From the NCBI RefSeq assembly GCF_964204645.1, contig NC_134029.1, positions 20,292,450 through 20,356,449 of the forward strand: a DNA stretch of 64,000 nt, in the 5' to 3' direction. The stretch comes from Tubulanus polymorphus (taxonomy: Eukaryota; Nemertea; Palaeonemertea; Tubulaniformes; Tubulanidae). Positions 33,746-45,690 of this stretch are shown one piece after another (the first letter of the stretch is position 1; each line of letters starts with the position of its first letter). The position numbers and the translations under genes were made by a program. The notes under the pieces are model-generated. The model was not told the origin of the DNA, did not search any database, and saw only the letters and a list, made by a program, of their open reading frames with translations.

Positions 33746-36700
33746 TGATGATGATGATGATGAACGCCCCCGTTTCTGAAAGGTTACGTTTACGTACGAT
33801 ACACTCGTGTTAGGATGAAGAAAAGCATCCACGTTCCTACTAGATTTTGTATAGCCTCGTCGTCGGAAATAGTATTCGTTACGCAACCGGTCGTAATCGA
33901 GTTTACTCGGAAATGAAGATTTGATTTCTTCTTCGTTCGCCTTTACGACGGTTGTCATGATATCAATTACTACTACACGTGCGCAGTGAAACCCGCTTCA
34001 CTTTTGACATTTACGTATGCTTTTGTTTCGTTTATAGCTTAACTGCTATGAAGATGTATAAGAATAGCTCAGACTAGTAACTTGATTTGCTAGTGTTTAT
34101 TACTGTTTACTGAATCTAGGCGTGTCATTTACGCGTAACAGTTATTTTTGACTTGGAGACCGCGTTCGGCTGCCTCGAAAGAAAAGCCTCTAACTTCAAC
34201 GCTTAATTGATTGTACAGGATCAAAATAACCATAGCGCGGCGTTGTTTCGAAATGATTTCTTTTTCTAGAATAGCATCGTTTCAGAAACTGTCTTTTTCG
34301 AGTAAAGCAGGTTTTACTATGATTCGTATGGGTTGTTTTAATGGTTGTTAATTGTAAATACCGTAGTATATTGTAAATAATCGACTTTTATTTATTCATT
34401 ATCACTGAACAGAGGTGCTCAGCCGTTTGATAGTGTCGAGCTCTGGGCTGTGAAATAGCAGTAGACTCGGCTTTCAACTGGTTAAAATCGTGACCTGACA
34501 AAAATTCTCCTCCTCCCAGAGTTTCATATCTAGTGTTAAGACTAGAAAAATGTTATTAAAGATAATGCTACCATATTTGGTATGATGATATTCCACAGGG
34601 GCGAGTTTCATAGAAGTAGGCAAATTAATTCCTGGAAATATCTTCTGGTAATTTGTCAGTTTTGTAAACACAGTTCCTTATTGTCACCCAGACTAAGGAT
34701 TTTTACGCCAAGGGGGTAACTTTGATACCCAGGCTATGAAACCGGGCCCAGGAATTTTGCCGTAATATCTGTTGTAATAATAGGACGAGTTCATCGTATT
34801 GAATTGTCATGTGAAAACTTAGAACGCATCTTGCTCTTTTTACCGTTACACTGTGTGTGTGTGTGTGTGTGTGTGAGAACTTGTAGACTTGCCTTGTCTG
34901 ACTGCTTCCTCTTAAATATTGATTTTAAACTGTACACGCAATTGAAATTTAATGATTTTTCTGCTCCGCGCTTCAATGAGTTACAACATTTTTCAAAAAT
35001 AGGTTTTAAACAAATTCACCGACTTGAATATAGTCTGTGAGAATTATGATCATGATTTATTTCTTAAAAGCGTTTTACATTGAAACATCAAAACAATCTC
35101 AAAGCTCTTAAACAACAATTTTAACCGGAAAGAATTGACACAATTAGTAGAAATGAAATAACACGTAGTCACTGTAGAATTTTCTAAGTAAAAATCTTTT
35201 TGCTGATGATTTCAAAAGATGATATATAGCCCTGTGATTTTCGTTCGCGCATACTGTTCCATGCAAGCTGACCGCTGAACCGGAGTCAGCTGAACCTTGT
35301 ACATGGATTACTGGGCTACAATGCAATATCTGAATATCTTATTTCATTTCTCGTTAGTAAATGTAGTGCATAAAGTTGAATTGGGGATGTATTTCATTCC
35401 CTAATCAATTACACTTAACAGGGTGTACTTCAATAACTATACCCTCATTGACAGTATCAACAGTATTTCTGGCTTAAATGTTATGTGTGTGGCGTCTTTC
35501 ACTTGTAGTAAAATAGTAGTTTGTAAATAGAATGAAAGAATTTGTTGTGGATAACAAAAAAATCAATTGATAAATACAGATAAGAGGATTTCAACATAGC
35601 ACAATTTTATGAATAATACAGCGGAAGAACATAATCGAATGCTGTATGATGGGATTCAGTGAACTTGACAAATTTTCTGCACATTAATTATCATCTCTGA
35701 CCGCGTAATCTCCTGTCTGGTTTTAAGGGCTTCTCTTTCTGATTACTTGGAGCACGGATTTTTTAAAGAAAAATATGGGAGAGCGAGCGAAGGGACAAAA
35801 AAATAACAACAGATATTTTTTCTATTACGCGAGTATTTTTTCCACGCAAGGACTGCAGAAAAAAAGAAAAAATTAGTAAAAATGGGGATGCATTAGATTT
35901 AAATGATGAGGGAAATGAAAAAAAAAGATTTTTTGCAAATATCGAAGTTGAAAAGCAAGATGAACATAACTTTTACAAGTTACTAGATTGAAAATCATGA
36001 TGGACATAACAAAAATCTTCTCTTTTTTAATTCAAAAATTGTGAAATGAAAATGATATTTGTAGAATTTTGTGGGCAGATCCATACTCCAAGTACTTACA
36101 AAAAAAGCCTTAAGAAGAGCTAGTGATTTTCTCAATGAAAGAACTCACAAATTCTTCCTCTAAAGCTGGTATTTTCTGTTGTACCCAATATGAAAAATAT
36201 GTCAAGTTACCTGTTACCCGATAGAGCTACCGTAAATATCTAATCGTGTTAACGAATCTTACAAAGAGCACAAACATCTAACAATAATTTTTAGAGTATG
36301 AATTATTTATACACATGGGACTGGAATAATATAAGGTGTAATAGATACATGTATTGTAACTATTAGATGTCGCGCATTCTGTGACTGGTAGACTGATGTA
36401 ATTAAACATTACCAATTGTGGGCTCATTTGTCACTTTCTGTGTACAGAAAATGCTTGTAATGCTCTTAATGCATTTAGTTAATCGCGTTCAAAGTAGTGT
36501 AAACTACATTAGTGAATTCGTCGTCGAAATGCCCATAACATTATTATGATAGTGCTAACAATAAAGGTAATAATTGTATTTGAGCTTTTAATGAATTGTT
36601 TCGCGTTTCTCTGGTTGGCGTTTAATGCGCTCGAAATCAGTGACAATTCCCCGATTTAGTAAGAAAAATGGGGGTGTTTTCGATCATCCAACTACATCTG

Positions 36701-37187
36701 TACGTACATTTCCGGTTTCAAAATCGTTCCCGTGGAAGTGACTGGTGGGTTTGTAATGGACATTAGTTAATTCATTAGTTAATCAAATAAATAAGCGGGA
36801 CAATACTCAAGAAAGCAGCGATAATGGGTAAAGGCCTACTCTGCGTAGCTGCACGCCACCTTCGCTTATCTGAGTTAGTCGACTATAGTCGAACTAAACG
36901 AAATCGAATGTCCGTTAGTCGAACTATATTCCGGAAATAGTTCGAAGATCAATCGACTGGTCGACTAGATACTAAAACCGAATTTGGCCTAGATTGTCGT
37001 GCATGATGCAGCACGTGCGATAGTCGCCATTTCAAGTGACCTCGCGAAATATCTTATAATTAAACAAGTTAATCAAGTATATAAATGTTCATTCAATATG
37101 ATCGGTTTCCATAGTTGGTTGGCATTTCTTGTATCTCAAGTGCCAGGAAAATGCATTAAATTTCAAAACATTTCATGAAATTTAGTG
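33746..37187. other. HEATR5 3' flank and intergenic, no gene seen
   Basis: After the stop comes an (ATG)n-like run. There is no nearby AATAAA; an ATTAAA is near 34554. A TG dinucleotide run lies at about 34852-34874. A degraded GGCCC-ended repeat is near 34700-34750. AT-rich sequence with no supported exon follows. Nested palindromic GTCGACTA/TAGTTCGA words occur at 36876-36968. Confidence 0.5.
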
Positions 37188-38138
37188 TTAAAAGCGTTGG
37201 TTGCACTCATCATTCGTGTCACGTGACGGGCATGATATCACCCTCCGAAATTCACCGTGCAAAGCTATATGGGTAATCGGCCATGCAGCTGCGCCCGTAA
37301 ACGCTAACATTTCGAGAACGTTCTTCAGGTGATGATCGTTCATTTTTGTCTCATCCATCATAGTGAATAGCCGTATAACAAGAGCTGAGCCGAAGCTTAT
37401 CAAAAACCAAATCGTGGCCACTAGTAAACCGTTCATAACTCTTTTCTGCCGTCGGATACTGAGTCGATTTTGCCAATTTGTAGCCTTGCGAATAGTCGTA
37501 CATACATTGACGTAACAAAAGCAGGTTGAGACCACTGAAATCAATAGGATGGCCACATGTAATACGAGAGCCAAGTAAGGCGCACGAGTTCCACCAGAAA
37601 ACGACACGTAGCAATTCTTTCCATCATATCGTATATAGATCCATTGGGGCTTTATCACAAACACAATTAATACATGTACTACCACCAACGACCACGAACA
37701 TGACAATAAAAACGTAATCCTAAATCTAGAAAACATCTTCTTGTAGCGATGATTCGGCAAGCACATCGCCACATAATGATCAACGTTAACGATCTGAAAA
37801 CTCGTCAGCACGGCGAGCATCGTACCTTGGTTTACGGCGAGAAAAACTTCGCAAAGTGTCTCGCTTCCTGACCCTACGATCGAGCAAATCCAAATCGGCA
37901 TACTGATCCCGCAAATAACTATACACCCCGCGCAGATGTTCACGACGAATATGTTGTTTTTCTTGCGTAGTTTCTCGCTGCAAAGGATTGTTAGTTTTAT
38001 GATAATGTTGCCGGCGATCCCAGTAGCGCTTGCAAAAAGTATGTATACTGCCATCAATGTGTGAGACAATGTAAATGAGCTTTGCGCAGTTTCGTTGACA
38101 GCTGCTGATGCGGTCATTTCCTCTCTAAGTTGGACCAT
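37188..38138 (-). CDS. Divergent rhodopsin-family GPCR, intronless
   Basis: 316 codons in one exon, starting MVQLREEMTASAAVNETA, with an N-glycosylation site NET. Seven hydrophobic segments are visible: about residues 27-50, 61-85, 95-120, 142-163, 188-212, 236-262 and 272-292. TM1 has GN (GIAGNIII). The DRY motif is DHY (VDHYVAM). TM2 lacks the usual sodium-site Asp (NICAGCIVI). TM6 lacks the CWxP proline (IWFLISFGSALVI). TM7 has WPITHIALH in place of NPxxY, followed by EFRR as at the start of helix 8. Cys in the TM3 region and ECL2 (KNCYVSF) could form the usual disulphide. Ligand unknown. It is not a close paralogue of the GPCRs at 39604 and 44060. Confidence 0.85.
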   Translation of the reverse strand: MVQLREEMTASAAVNETAQSSFTLSHTLMAVYILFASATGIAGNIIIKLTILCSEKLRKKNNIFVVNICAGCIVICGISMPIWICSIVGSGSETLCEVFLAVNQGTMLAVLTSFQIVNVDHYVAMCLPNHRYKKMFSRFRITFLLSCSWSLVVVHVLIVFVIKPQWIYIRYDGKNCYVSFSGGTRAPYLALVLHVAILLISVVSTCFCYVNVCTTIRKATNWQNRLSIRRQKRVMNGLLVATIWFLISFGSALVIRLFTMMDETKMNDHHLKNVLEMLAFTGAAAWPITHIALHGEFRRVISCPSRDTNDECNQRF

Positions 38139-38943
38139 ACGCAGTTGACTGATTCACCAGAATCTACAACGTAAATTTTCCCCTGTTCCAAACAGTAATA
38201 TAGATGCAGTTACCAATTTGCCACTTTGACGTTGATGTTGTCGTTAAGGAAACAACGAGCGATGACATTTTCAGTGTATTTTTTATACATATTATGACGT
38301 CGTTTGGTCGTTTCTCAGTCAGTTATATGTAAATCTTGTCTGAGATAATAGATTCATTTAAAGTGGGCACTTCATTAGTTTCCAGATAACAAAGAACAGT
38401 TTATCGATCCCATGAAAAACTATAAATTCAATAGTGTATTACTTTATAATATTGTCGACAATGAATATCATTATGATATAAATAATGTAATACAAATGAT
38501 CAATAAAGTTTGATTTTAACTCAAAATAAGTCTACAATTGAATTGAATTAATATGAATTGACCGGCAACCAGCCTAGCGCAAATTTGAGGACGTAGTCCA
38601 CATCCACTCACGCAATACTGTAATTTATTGTCAAAATGCATAAAAATTCTTTCAAATTGAAAATAAGTCATGAAATCTCATAATTACAAAAAGCGCCAAT
38701 TTTTTTACAATTTTCTATCGCTGCTTTGTAATTGTTATTTCTGATACTTCTCCAATATTGATGACGTTGAGGACATCAAACAACCATGAATATTGTCAGC
38801 CAATAAATCAAACGTCGAAAATATTCACCACCTTATTTTTATCTTAAAGCAGGGATTTACCCAGTTATTTATTTAACTGGTAGATTCGATTTGGTTCTTA
38901 CAAACCCACCAAAACTACAGGTGATTACAGCAGGTGTTCTTCT
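38139..38943. other. Intergenic, no gene seen
   Basis: AT-rich spacer between the start of the minus-strand GPCR and the first duplicated unit. No exon or clear element is supported. Weak similarity to 43180-43345 before the duplicated unit may extend the duplication leftward. Confidence 0.4.
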
Positions 38944-39047
38944 GAAATGATTTCCGGTCACTGACGCAGCAATCTTACCGGTCTAAATGCGGAAAAAAAC
39001 GCCTATAACGAAGGAAACATTGATATCGAAAAAAACTTTTATTGAAT

Positions 39048-39236
39048 TCATACTTTGACTCTATTTGTATAAACTATCATCAACCCAATAGCCATGATAA
39101 ACAGTGCCATCACTATACTGATTATTAGTGTGAATTTGAGACATTGGCGACGCCTTGCTTTAGCCATAGTCGCTCTTTCCACATTCTCGAACGCGTCGGA
39201 TAGATCATGATGTGACGCAGGTACCGTCGAATCACC
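39048..39236 (-). CDS. Duplicated terminal exon of the tail-anchored-protein gene
   Basis: A TTTTTTTTCAG acceptor is followed by GDSTVPASHHDLSDAFENVE, a basic patch (KARRRQ), a transmembrane segment of about 23 residues (CLKFTLIISIVMALFIMAIG...) and a TGA stop. It differs from the exon at 43461-43649 at very few residues (for example H/P and M/I). The frame is open, so it could serve as an alternative last exon, but its cognate large exon (40828-41186) is truncated and frameshifted. AATAAA follows the stop by about four bases. Confidence 0.6.
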   Translation of the reverse strand, partial: GDSTVPASHHDLSDAFENVERATMAKARRRQCLKFTLIISIVMALFIMAIGLMIVYTNRVKV

Positions 39237-39603
39237 CTGAAAAAAAAACAATAGTTCAAGGTCAAACTGTATCAATTGAATATAGTCCCATCTTGTAAAA
39301 AGAAATCTTGGAATATCAGCAAATCATTTTTTACGAAACCAACATTCACTAGAAATTAATCAATTTGTTAATGATTAATATCAGCAAATCATTATATTGA
39401 CAAACCCAACATTCGCTTGAAACTAATCAATTTATATCTACATTTTAAGAAATTATATTTTTCCTCTTTTTCGAAAATAGTTTTTGTTTTTGTTTTTCGA
39501 TTTTCTATAAAGATATAGATCTACTACGGATGAGGACGGTGCACTCGATTATCAGACTTGCGTTATTGAGAGATACCGAATTCGTCGTTCTCATTAAGTC
39601 TTT

Positions 39604-40545
39604 ATGATGAACGACTCAACGGAGAAAGCCTCTCCTTGCAAGCCTTACAGTACCGTCGTCGTTCGTTTTTCCATCATCGATGCATCGGGACATTTCAGGC
39701 TGATTCTAATCGTAGCTAATATAGTTTTGTTGACGTTCGGTTTATTCGGAAACATGGCCAGCGTCCTCACAATGGCCAGTCAACGATTCCGCAACCTGTC
39801 GTACGCGAACTATCTCATCGCGCTTGCCGTTAGCGATTTAATCGTCTGCGTCAATATGCTGGGTATGCCTCTGTTGGAAGTAACGAGTAAAAAACTATTC
39901 GGAAGACTCGCCATCGTATTTAGAAACCGCGTTCAATGCATCGTTTACGAAATGTTTTTTCAGACCTCGGTCGCTTTCAGTATCACATTAGTGGTGGTGA
40001 TTACGTTAGAACGTCTGCTTGTAGTAACCTTACCCTTCACAGCCAGGGCTGTTTGCACGGCTAAATTTGCGCGCGTTGTTATCGCTTTTATGTTCGTACC
40101 AAACATTGCAAGCGCCAGCGGAAATTTAGTCGCCGTACACTATTCTAACGAACAGTGTTACTGCAATCACGCCAGCCAACTAATTCTAGTAAAGGTCGGG
40201 ATCGTCTACCATTTCATGTTACCGTTAGTGATCATAATTATCAGCAATTCAACAATTATATGCACTGTATATGGTAAACAGAATTTCGGGTGGACAGAAT
40301 CGAAAACTACCAATGCTAAACGTACAACGATAATGCTATTGACTGTTTCGGGTGTATTTGCGGGTTTAATGTTGCCCTCGGTGTTGATTTGGTTAATACC
40401 GATGCCGGGAGCCCGGCTTACAGCGATGATTACTTCGTGTACCATCGTTCAGAGTATGAACCACGTAGTTAACTTTTACATTTATCTTCTAACGGGTAAA
40501 GAAGTACGCGCTTATGTGTTCAACGTAATTCGATGTGTCAAATAA
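39604..40545 (+). CDS. FMRFamide-receptor-like class A GPCR, intact copy
   Basis: An intronless 313-codon gene with an N-glycosylation site at NDS. TM1 contains FGLFGN, TM2 contains LAVSD, and TM3 ends with ERL in the DRY position. Cys before TM3 (VQCIV) and in ECL2 (EQCYCN) are present. TM7 ends NFYIYLLTGKEVR, the NPxxY variant common in FMRFamide-type peptide receptors. CWxP in TM6 is altered (FAGLMLPSVLIW). A paralogue at 44060-44997 is frameshifted. This gene lies antisense between a duplicated terminal exon (39048) and a broken large exon (40828), mirroring the nested arrangement of unit B. AATAAA at 40541-40546 overlaps the TAA stop. Ligand unknown. Confidence 0.88.
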   Translation: MMNDSTEKASPCKPYSTVVVRFSIIDASGHFRLILIVANIVLLTFGLFGNMASVLTMASQRFRNLSYANYLIALAVSDLIVCVNMLGMPLLEVTSKKLFGRLAIVFRNRVQCIVYEMFFQTSVAFSITLVVVITLERLLVVTLPFTARAVCTAKFARVVIAFMFVPNIASASGNLVAVHYSNEQCYCNHASQLILVKVGIVYHFMLPLVIIIISNSTIICTVYGKQNFGWTESKTTNAKRTTIMLLTVSGVFAGLMLPSVLIWLIPMPGARLTAMITSCTIVQSMNHVVNFYIYLLTGKEVRAYVFNVIRCVK

Positions 40546-40827
40546 AACACTATGCATAAAAAATACATTCAATGCCCAGTAAGTTCCTTAAGGGAACGTG
40601 CACTAAAAAGCACCCATAGAATATTTCCAAATACGTTTCATGATTCAAACTACGTATCATGAAAAGATATCTGCGTTAAACGGATGCCAGTCCAAGTTGG
40701 CGCTGTTATTACGTGGAGTTTTGACTATTGAACTATAGTAACAATCCCACTTCATCACATTTTTTCTATAGTTCAATATTCATAACCCACTTCATAACAG
40801 CGTATTAAAAAGAGGATTTGAATTTAC

Positions 40828-41186
40828 CTGTTCCGGGATTTCGATTATATCATCTTCATCAGTCGACTGCTCTTTTCGAACTGTTTTCGATGGCGGGTGC
40901 GGAGCGTATTTTATTGCCCTCGGGACGTATTTGAAAATATCACCGTAATTAGCGTAATGAGTTTTTCCGCATAAATCTCCATTGTAAACCGGGTTGACGG
41001 TAACTGTTGAATCTCGCGATATATTCCTTGATCCATAAATACTGCTCAGCTTTAACGGACCTGAATATGGGTCTTGACGTCATCCTCGGAAAATGAAAGC
41101 GTTTTCGGCTTGTAATTGTTAAGAAGACTACCGCCGCTTATTGTAGTAGTGGTAAGGGCAGCGTGGTGTCGTTTGTTTTCGAACTT
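40828..41186 (-). pseudogene. Truncated copy of the tail-anchored-protein large exon
   Basis: Homologous to the 3' portion of the exon at 45295-46191, including the donor (CAG before GTAAAT). Relative to that copy it has a net loss of 22 nt near 41067-41072, which shifts the frame. Homology stops at about 41186, where LINE sequence begins. Upstream exons are absent. Confidence 0.8.
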
Positions 41187-42955
41187 TTTTCTGATACCCT
41201 ACACATTCCTTTGGAAATAAACGAAGAATCAAATCGGGATATAAGCGAAGCGGAAATTGCCCGTGCGATCAGACGTTTGAAAAAAAATAAAGCCGCAGGC
41301 ATCGTTGAAATTTTCAACGAACTATTGATTCCACTATACACTAAGCTTTTTAACTTGGTATTACGTAGTGGAAATGTACCGTTCCGGAGTCTTGGGTAAC
41401 AGGAAAAATCAAACCACTTTTTAAAAACAAAGGAGATCCCCAAGATTCAGACAACTATCCTGGTATCACTTTGCTAAGCTGTGTTGGAAAACTTTTTACG
41501 TCGGTGCTGAATGAACGCCTCGGAAATTATGCCGAACAAGTGAGATTAATTGACGAAAATCAAGCCGGTTTTAGAAGTGGTTATTCAACTACTGATCATA
41601 TTTTTTCACTGAAGTGTCTAATTGACGTCGTAACTGCCTACAGAAAATCACTATTCTGCTGTTTCGTCGACGACCGAAAGGCCTTCGACACCATCCCGCA
41701 CAATGAACTGTGGACTAAATTGCTAAACTATAACACATACACGGTAACGTGTTCACTGTTGTTAAAAATATGTATTCAGCCGTCCGTGTTCAAGGATGAT
41801 GTATGCTCGAATTTATTCAACTGTTCAATCGGAGTCCGTCAGGGAGAAAATTTATCGCCGTTTCTTATTTCCATTTTTATCGACGACATACAAGCTAGCT
41901 TTAATGATAATGGATTTGAAGACCTAAAACTTTTTCCGCACGGCTTTAAGATGGGAGATCGGATGTTTCGAAAACTAAAGTCATGATATTCAACAAAAGC
42001 ATAAGAATGCCACGCTGCCTATGAATTTACATTGCACAAAGACACTGTTGAGATAACAGACGAGTATCCGTACTTAGGAATATTTTTCCAAAAGAACGGC
42101 AATTTCGCCAAGGCGAGAAAAGAATTATATCATAAAGCGCAGAGAGCAATGTTCAGCCTGATGAACAAATGCCGCGATTTAAATCTTCCTTTTGACATCC
42201 AACTGAAAATGTTCGATTCCACTGTTTTACCTATTGCTATGGTACGCCTCTGAAGTGTGGGTCTTTGAACATCTTAAACTGTTCGAGACTTTGCAGTTAA
42301 AATTTCTGAAATATGCTCTTAAAATCAAATCACGTACACCATCTATGGTGGTATATTGCGAGACTGGCAGGTTTCCGATTGAAATCTTTGTTAAGATTAG
42401 AATGATAAATTATTGGAGTAAGCTAGTCAACTGTGAAAATCAATGTAAACTTAGCAAAATCTTATACAATATAATGTACAACTACCATGCAAATAATCAG
42501 TATAGTTCCAAGTGGATCAGTAACATACAAATAACTTTAAATGAATGTGGTTTAGGTTATTTGGCTTAACCAAAATCCAGGAAAACCAGACTGGATAAGT
42601 CAGTCTGTTAAAGCAGCTCTCCAAGACCAATTTATTCAAACCTGGAGTAGCGAAATAAGGGAACAAGAAAAATTTTATAACTATAGATTGATTAAAAAGA
42701 ACTTTGAACTAGAAGACTATCTCACTAAATTGCCAATTAAATCACGAGTATTACTAACAAAATTCCGCACCAACAACCACAAGCTTCCTGTAGAAAAGGA
42801 ACGTTTTAATCTTGCAAGGTATGAAAGATTTTGTGAAAAAATGTAACTTAGGCGATCTAGGTGACGAATTTCATTCTTTATTAATATGTCCACAACAATT
42901 AGAATTAAGGAAAAAGTATAAACCAGACAAATTCTGGAAACGTGTTTACTTTTAG
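41187..42955 (+). mobile_element. Decayed non-LTR retrotransposon (LINE) reverse transcriptase fragment
   Basis: Recognisable RT pieces lie in several frames: AIRRLKKNKAAG, LLSCVGKLFTSVLNERL, DENQAGFRSGYSTTDHIF and CCFVDDRKAFDTIPH (motif A region), then SIGVRQGENLSPFLISIFIDD. Later pieces are EYPYLGIFF and a C-terminal region with FRTNNHKLPVEKERF and a Cys/His cluster. Frame breaks occur near 41400, 41950-42030, 42235 and 42567. The catalytic [FY]ADD box is missing and no endonuclease domain is present. It resembles CR1/Jockey-type LINEs of aquatic invertebrates. It is dead and 5'-truncated, and it sits exactly between the duplicated units. Confidence 0.85.
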
Positions 42956-43339
42956 CGTCGCTTTGACGCAACGCCGGAGATGATGCTGTGCAGCACGTCA
43001 TTTTTTTTATAGAAGTACGAATTAAGTGTTTATACAATGACACTTCAAGTTAAAATCGAACTGAACACCGCTCACAAAGCCTTCACGATACAGTTTGGAC
43101 AGAAAAAAAAACTTTGATTATTCAGTTAACTTCATAACACAGCTTTAGAACAATCCTAATATTGGGTCATCAACAGTCATTATAGCACCAGCATCAGATA
43201 ATCCCGGAGAAACTTTGTGTTTTTGCTGTTACTCAGTATAACAACAACCATCAATAAATAATTTTCAAAATATTGTCCACCTTTTTATTGTGGTATAGCC
43301 GGATAGTCCCAAAACTTCTGTTATATGTATAACGATTGG

Positions 43340-43353
43340 GGGGGGGGGGGGGG
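43340..43353. repeat. Poly-G tract
   Basis: A run of 14-16 G immediately left of the start of duplication unit B. Assembly length at such tracts is unreliable. Confidence 0.8.
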
Positions 43354-43355
43354 TA

Positions 43356-45690
43356 GAAATGACTTCCGGTCACTGACGCAGCACTCTTACCGGTCTAAAT
43401 GCGAAAAACTACTACAACGAAGAAAACTTTGATGATATCGAAAAAAAACTTTTATTGAATTCATACTTTGACTCTATTTGTATAAACTATTATCAACCCA
43501 ATAGCCATGATAAACAGTGCCATCACTATACTGATTATTAGTGTGAATTTGAGACATTGGCGACGTCTTGCTTTAGCCATAGTCGCTCTTTCCACATTCT
43601 CAAACGCGTCGGATAGATCAGGATGTGACGCAGGTACCGTCGAATCACCCTGAAAAAAAACAATAGTTCAAGGTAAACCGTATAGTCTATAAAATGCCTA
43701 TCGAAGCTGTATCGTTTGAAAAAAGTCCCATCATGTAAAAAGAAATCTTGGAATATCAGCAAATAATTTTTTTACGAAACAAACATTCACTCGAAATTGA
43801 TCAATTTGTTAATGATTAATATCAGCAAATCATTTTATTGACAAAACCAACATTCGCTTGAAATTAATCAATTTGTATACGTACACGTATTTTTAAAAAA
43901 TGCAACCACTACGAGTCCTTTTTTGTAAAAATAGTTTTTGTTTTTGTTTTTCGATTTTCTATAAAGATATACATGTACTACGGAGGAAGACGGTGCACTC
44001 GATTATCAGACTCGCGTTATTGAGAGATATACCGAATTCGTAATTTTGATTAAGTCTTTATGATGAACGACTCAACGGAGAAAGCCTCTCCTTGCAAGCC
44101 TTACAGTACCGTCATGGTTCGTTTTTCCATCATCGATGCATCGGGACATTTCAGGCTGATTCTAATCGTAGCTAATATAGTTCTTTTGACGTTAGGTCTA
44201 TTCGGAAACGTGGCCAGTTTCCTCACAATGGCCAGTCAACGATTCCGCAACCTGTCGTACGCGAACTCATCGCGCTTGCCGTTAGCGATTTAATCGTCTG
44301 CGTCAATATGATGGGTATGCCTCTGTTGGAAGTAACGAGTAAAAAACTATTCAGACGACTCGCCATCGTATTTAGAAACCGCGTTCAATGCATCGTTTAC
44401 GAAATGTTTTTTCAGACTTCGGTCGCTTTCAGTATCACATTAGTGGTGGTGATTACGTTAGAACGTCTGCTTGTAGTTACCTTACCCTTCACAGCCAGGG
44501 CTGTTTGCACGGCTAAATTTGCGCGCGTTGTTATCGCTTTTATGTTCGTACCAAACATTGCAAGCGCCAGCGGAAATTTAGTCGCCGTACACTATTCTAA
44601 CGACCGGTGTTACTGCAATCCGGCGAGCCAACGTATTCAAGTAAAGGTCGGGATCGTCAACCATTTCATATTACCGTTACTGATCATATTCATTAGCAAT
44701 TCAGCAATTATCGGCACTGTGTATGGAAAACAGAATTTCGGGTGGACAGAATCGAAAACTACCAATGCTAAACGTACAACGATAATGCTATTGACTGTTT
44801 CGAGTGTATTTGCGGGTTTAATGTTGCCCTCGGTGTTGATTTGGTTAATACCGATGCCGCGAGCCCAGCTTACAGCGTTGATAACTTCGTGTACCATCGT
44901 TCAGAGTATGAACCACGTAGTTAACTTTTACATTTATCTTCTAACGGGTAAAGAAGTACGCGCTTATGTGTTCAACGTAATTCGGTGTGTCAAATAAAAC
45001 ACTATGCATAAAAAATACATTCAATGCCCAGTAAATTCCTTAAGGGAACGTTTTCGATACCTCTGCACTAAAAAAGCACCCATAGAATATTTCCAAATAC
45101 GTTTCATGATTCAAACTACGTATCAAGAAAAGATACCTGCGTTAATCGGATGCCAGTCCAACTTGGCGCTGTTATTACGTGGAGTTTTGACTATTGAACT
45201 ATTAGTAACAATCCCACTTCACAACATTTTGCTATAGTTCAATAGTCATAACTCCACGTGTTAACAACGTATTAAAGAGAGGATTTGATTTTACCTGCTC
45301 CGGGATTTCGGTTATGTCATCTTCATCAGTCGACTGCTCTTTTCGAACTGTTTTCGGTGGCGGGTGCGGAGCGTATTTTATTGCCTTCGGGACGTATTTG
45401 AAAACATCGCCGTAATTAGCGTAATGAGTTTTTCCGCATAAATCCCCATCGTAAACCGGGTTGACGGTAACTGTTGAATCTTGCGATATAATCCTCGGTC
45501 CATAAATACTGCTCAGTTTTAACCGACCTGAATATGAGTAAGACGCCGACGTTGGGCCGTTATTGACGTCATCCTCGGAAAATGTAAGCGTTTTCGGCTT
45601 GTAATTGTTAAGAAGACTACTGCCGCTTACTGTAGCAGTCGTAAGGGCCGCGTGGTGTCGTTTGTTTTTGAATTTTTCATACCGGCTGCT
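43356..45690. repeat. Segmental duplication unit B
   Basis: Counterpart of 38944-41186. It retains the full large exon, which continues rightward beyond the duplicated part, so unit B is probably the parent and unit A the partial copy. Confidence 0.85.

Larger units (their letters stand above)
38944..41186. repeat. Segmental duplication unit A
   Basis: Matches unit B (43356-45690) in order. Both contain GAAATGA(T/C)TTCCGGTCACTGACGC, a terminal exon on the minus strand, a GPCR on the plus strand, and the 3' part of the large exon of the tail-anchored-protein gene. Corresponding points are offset by 4412 nt at the left and 4467 nt at the right, showing small indels. Confidence 0.9.

Noticed and set aside
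36876..36968. Nested TAGTCGACTA/GTCGAACTA palindromes
   Set aside because: Short, irregular and without clear arms or flanking duplication; noted within the intergenic entry only.
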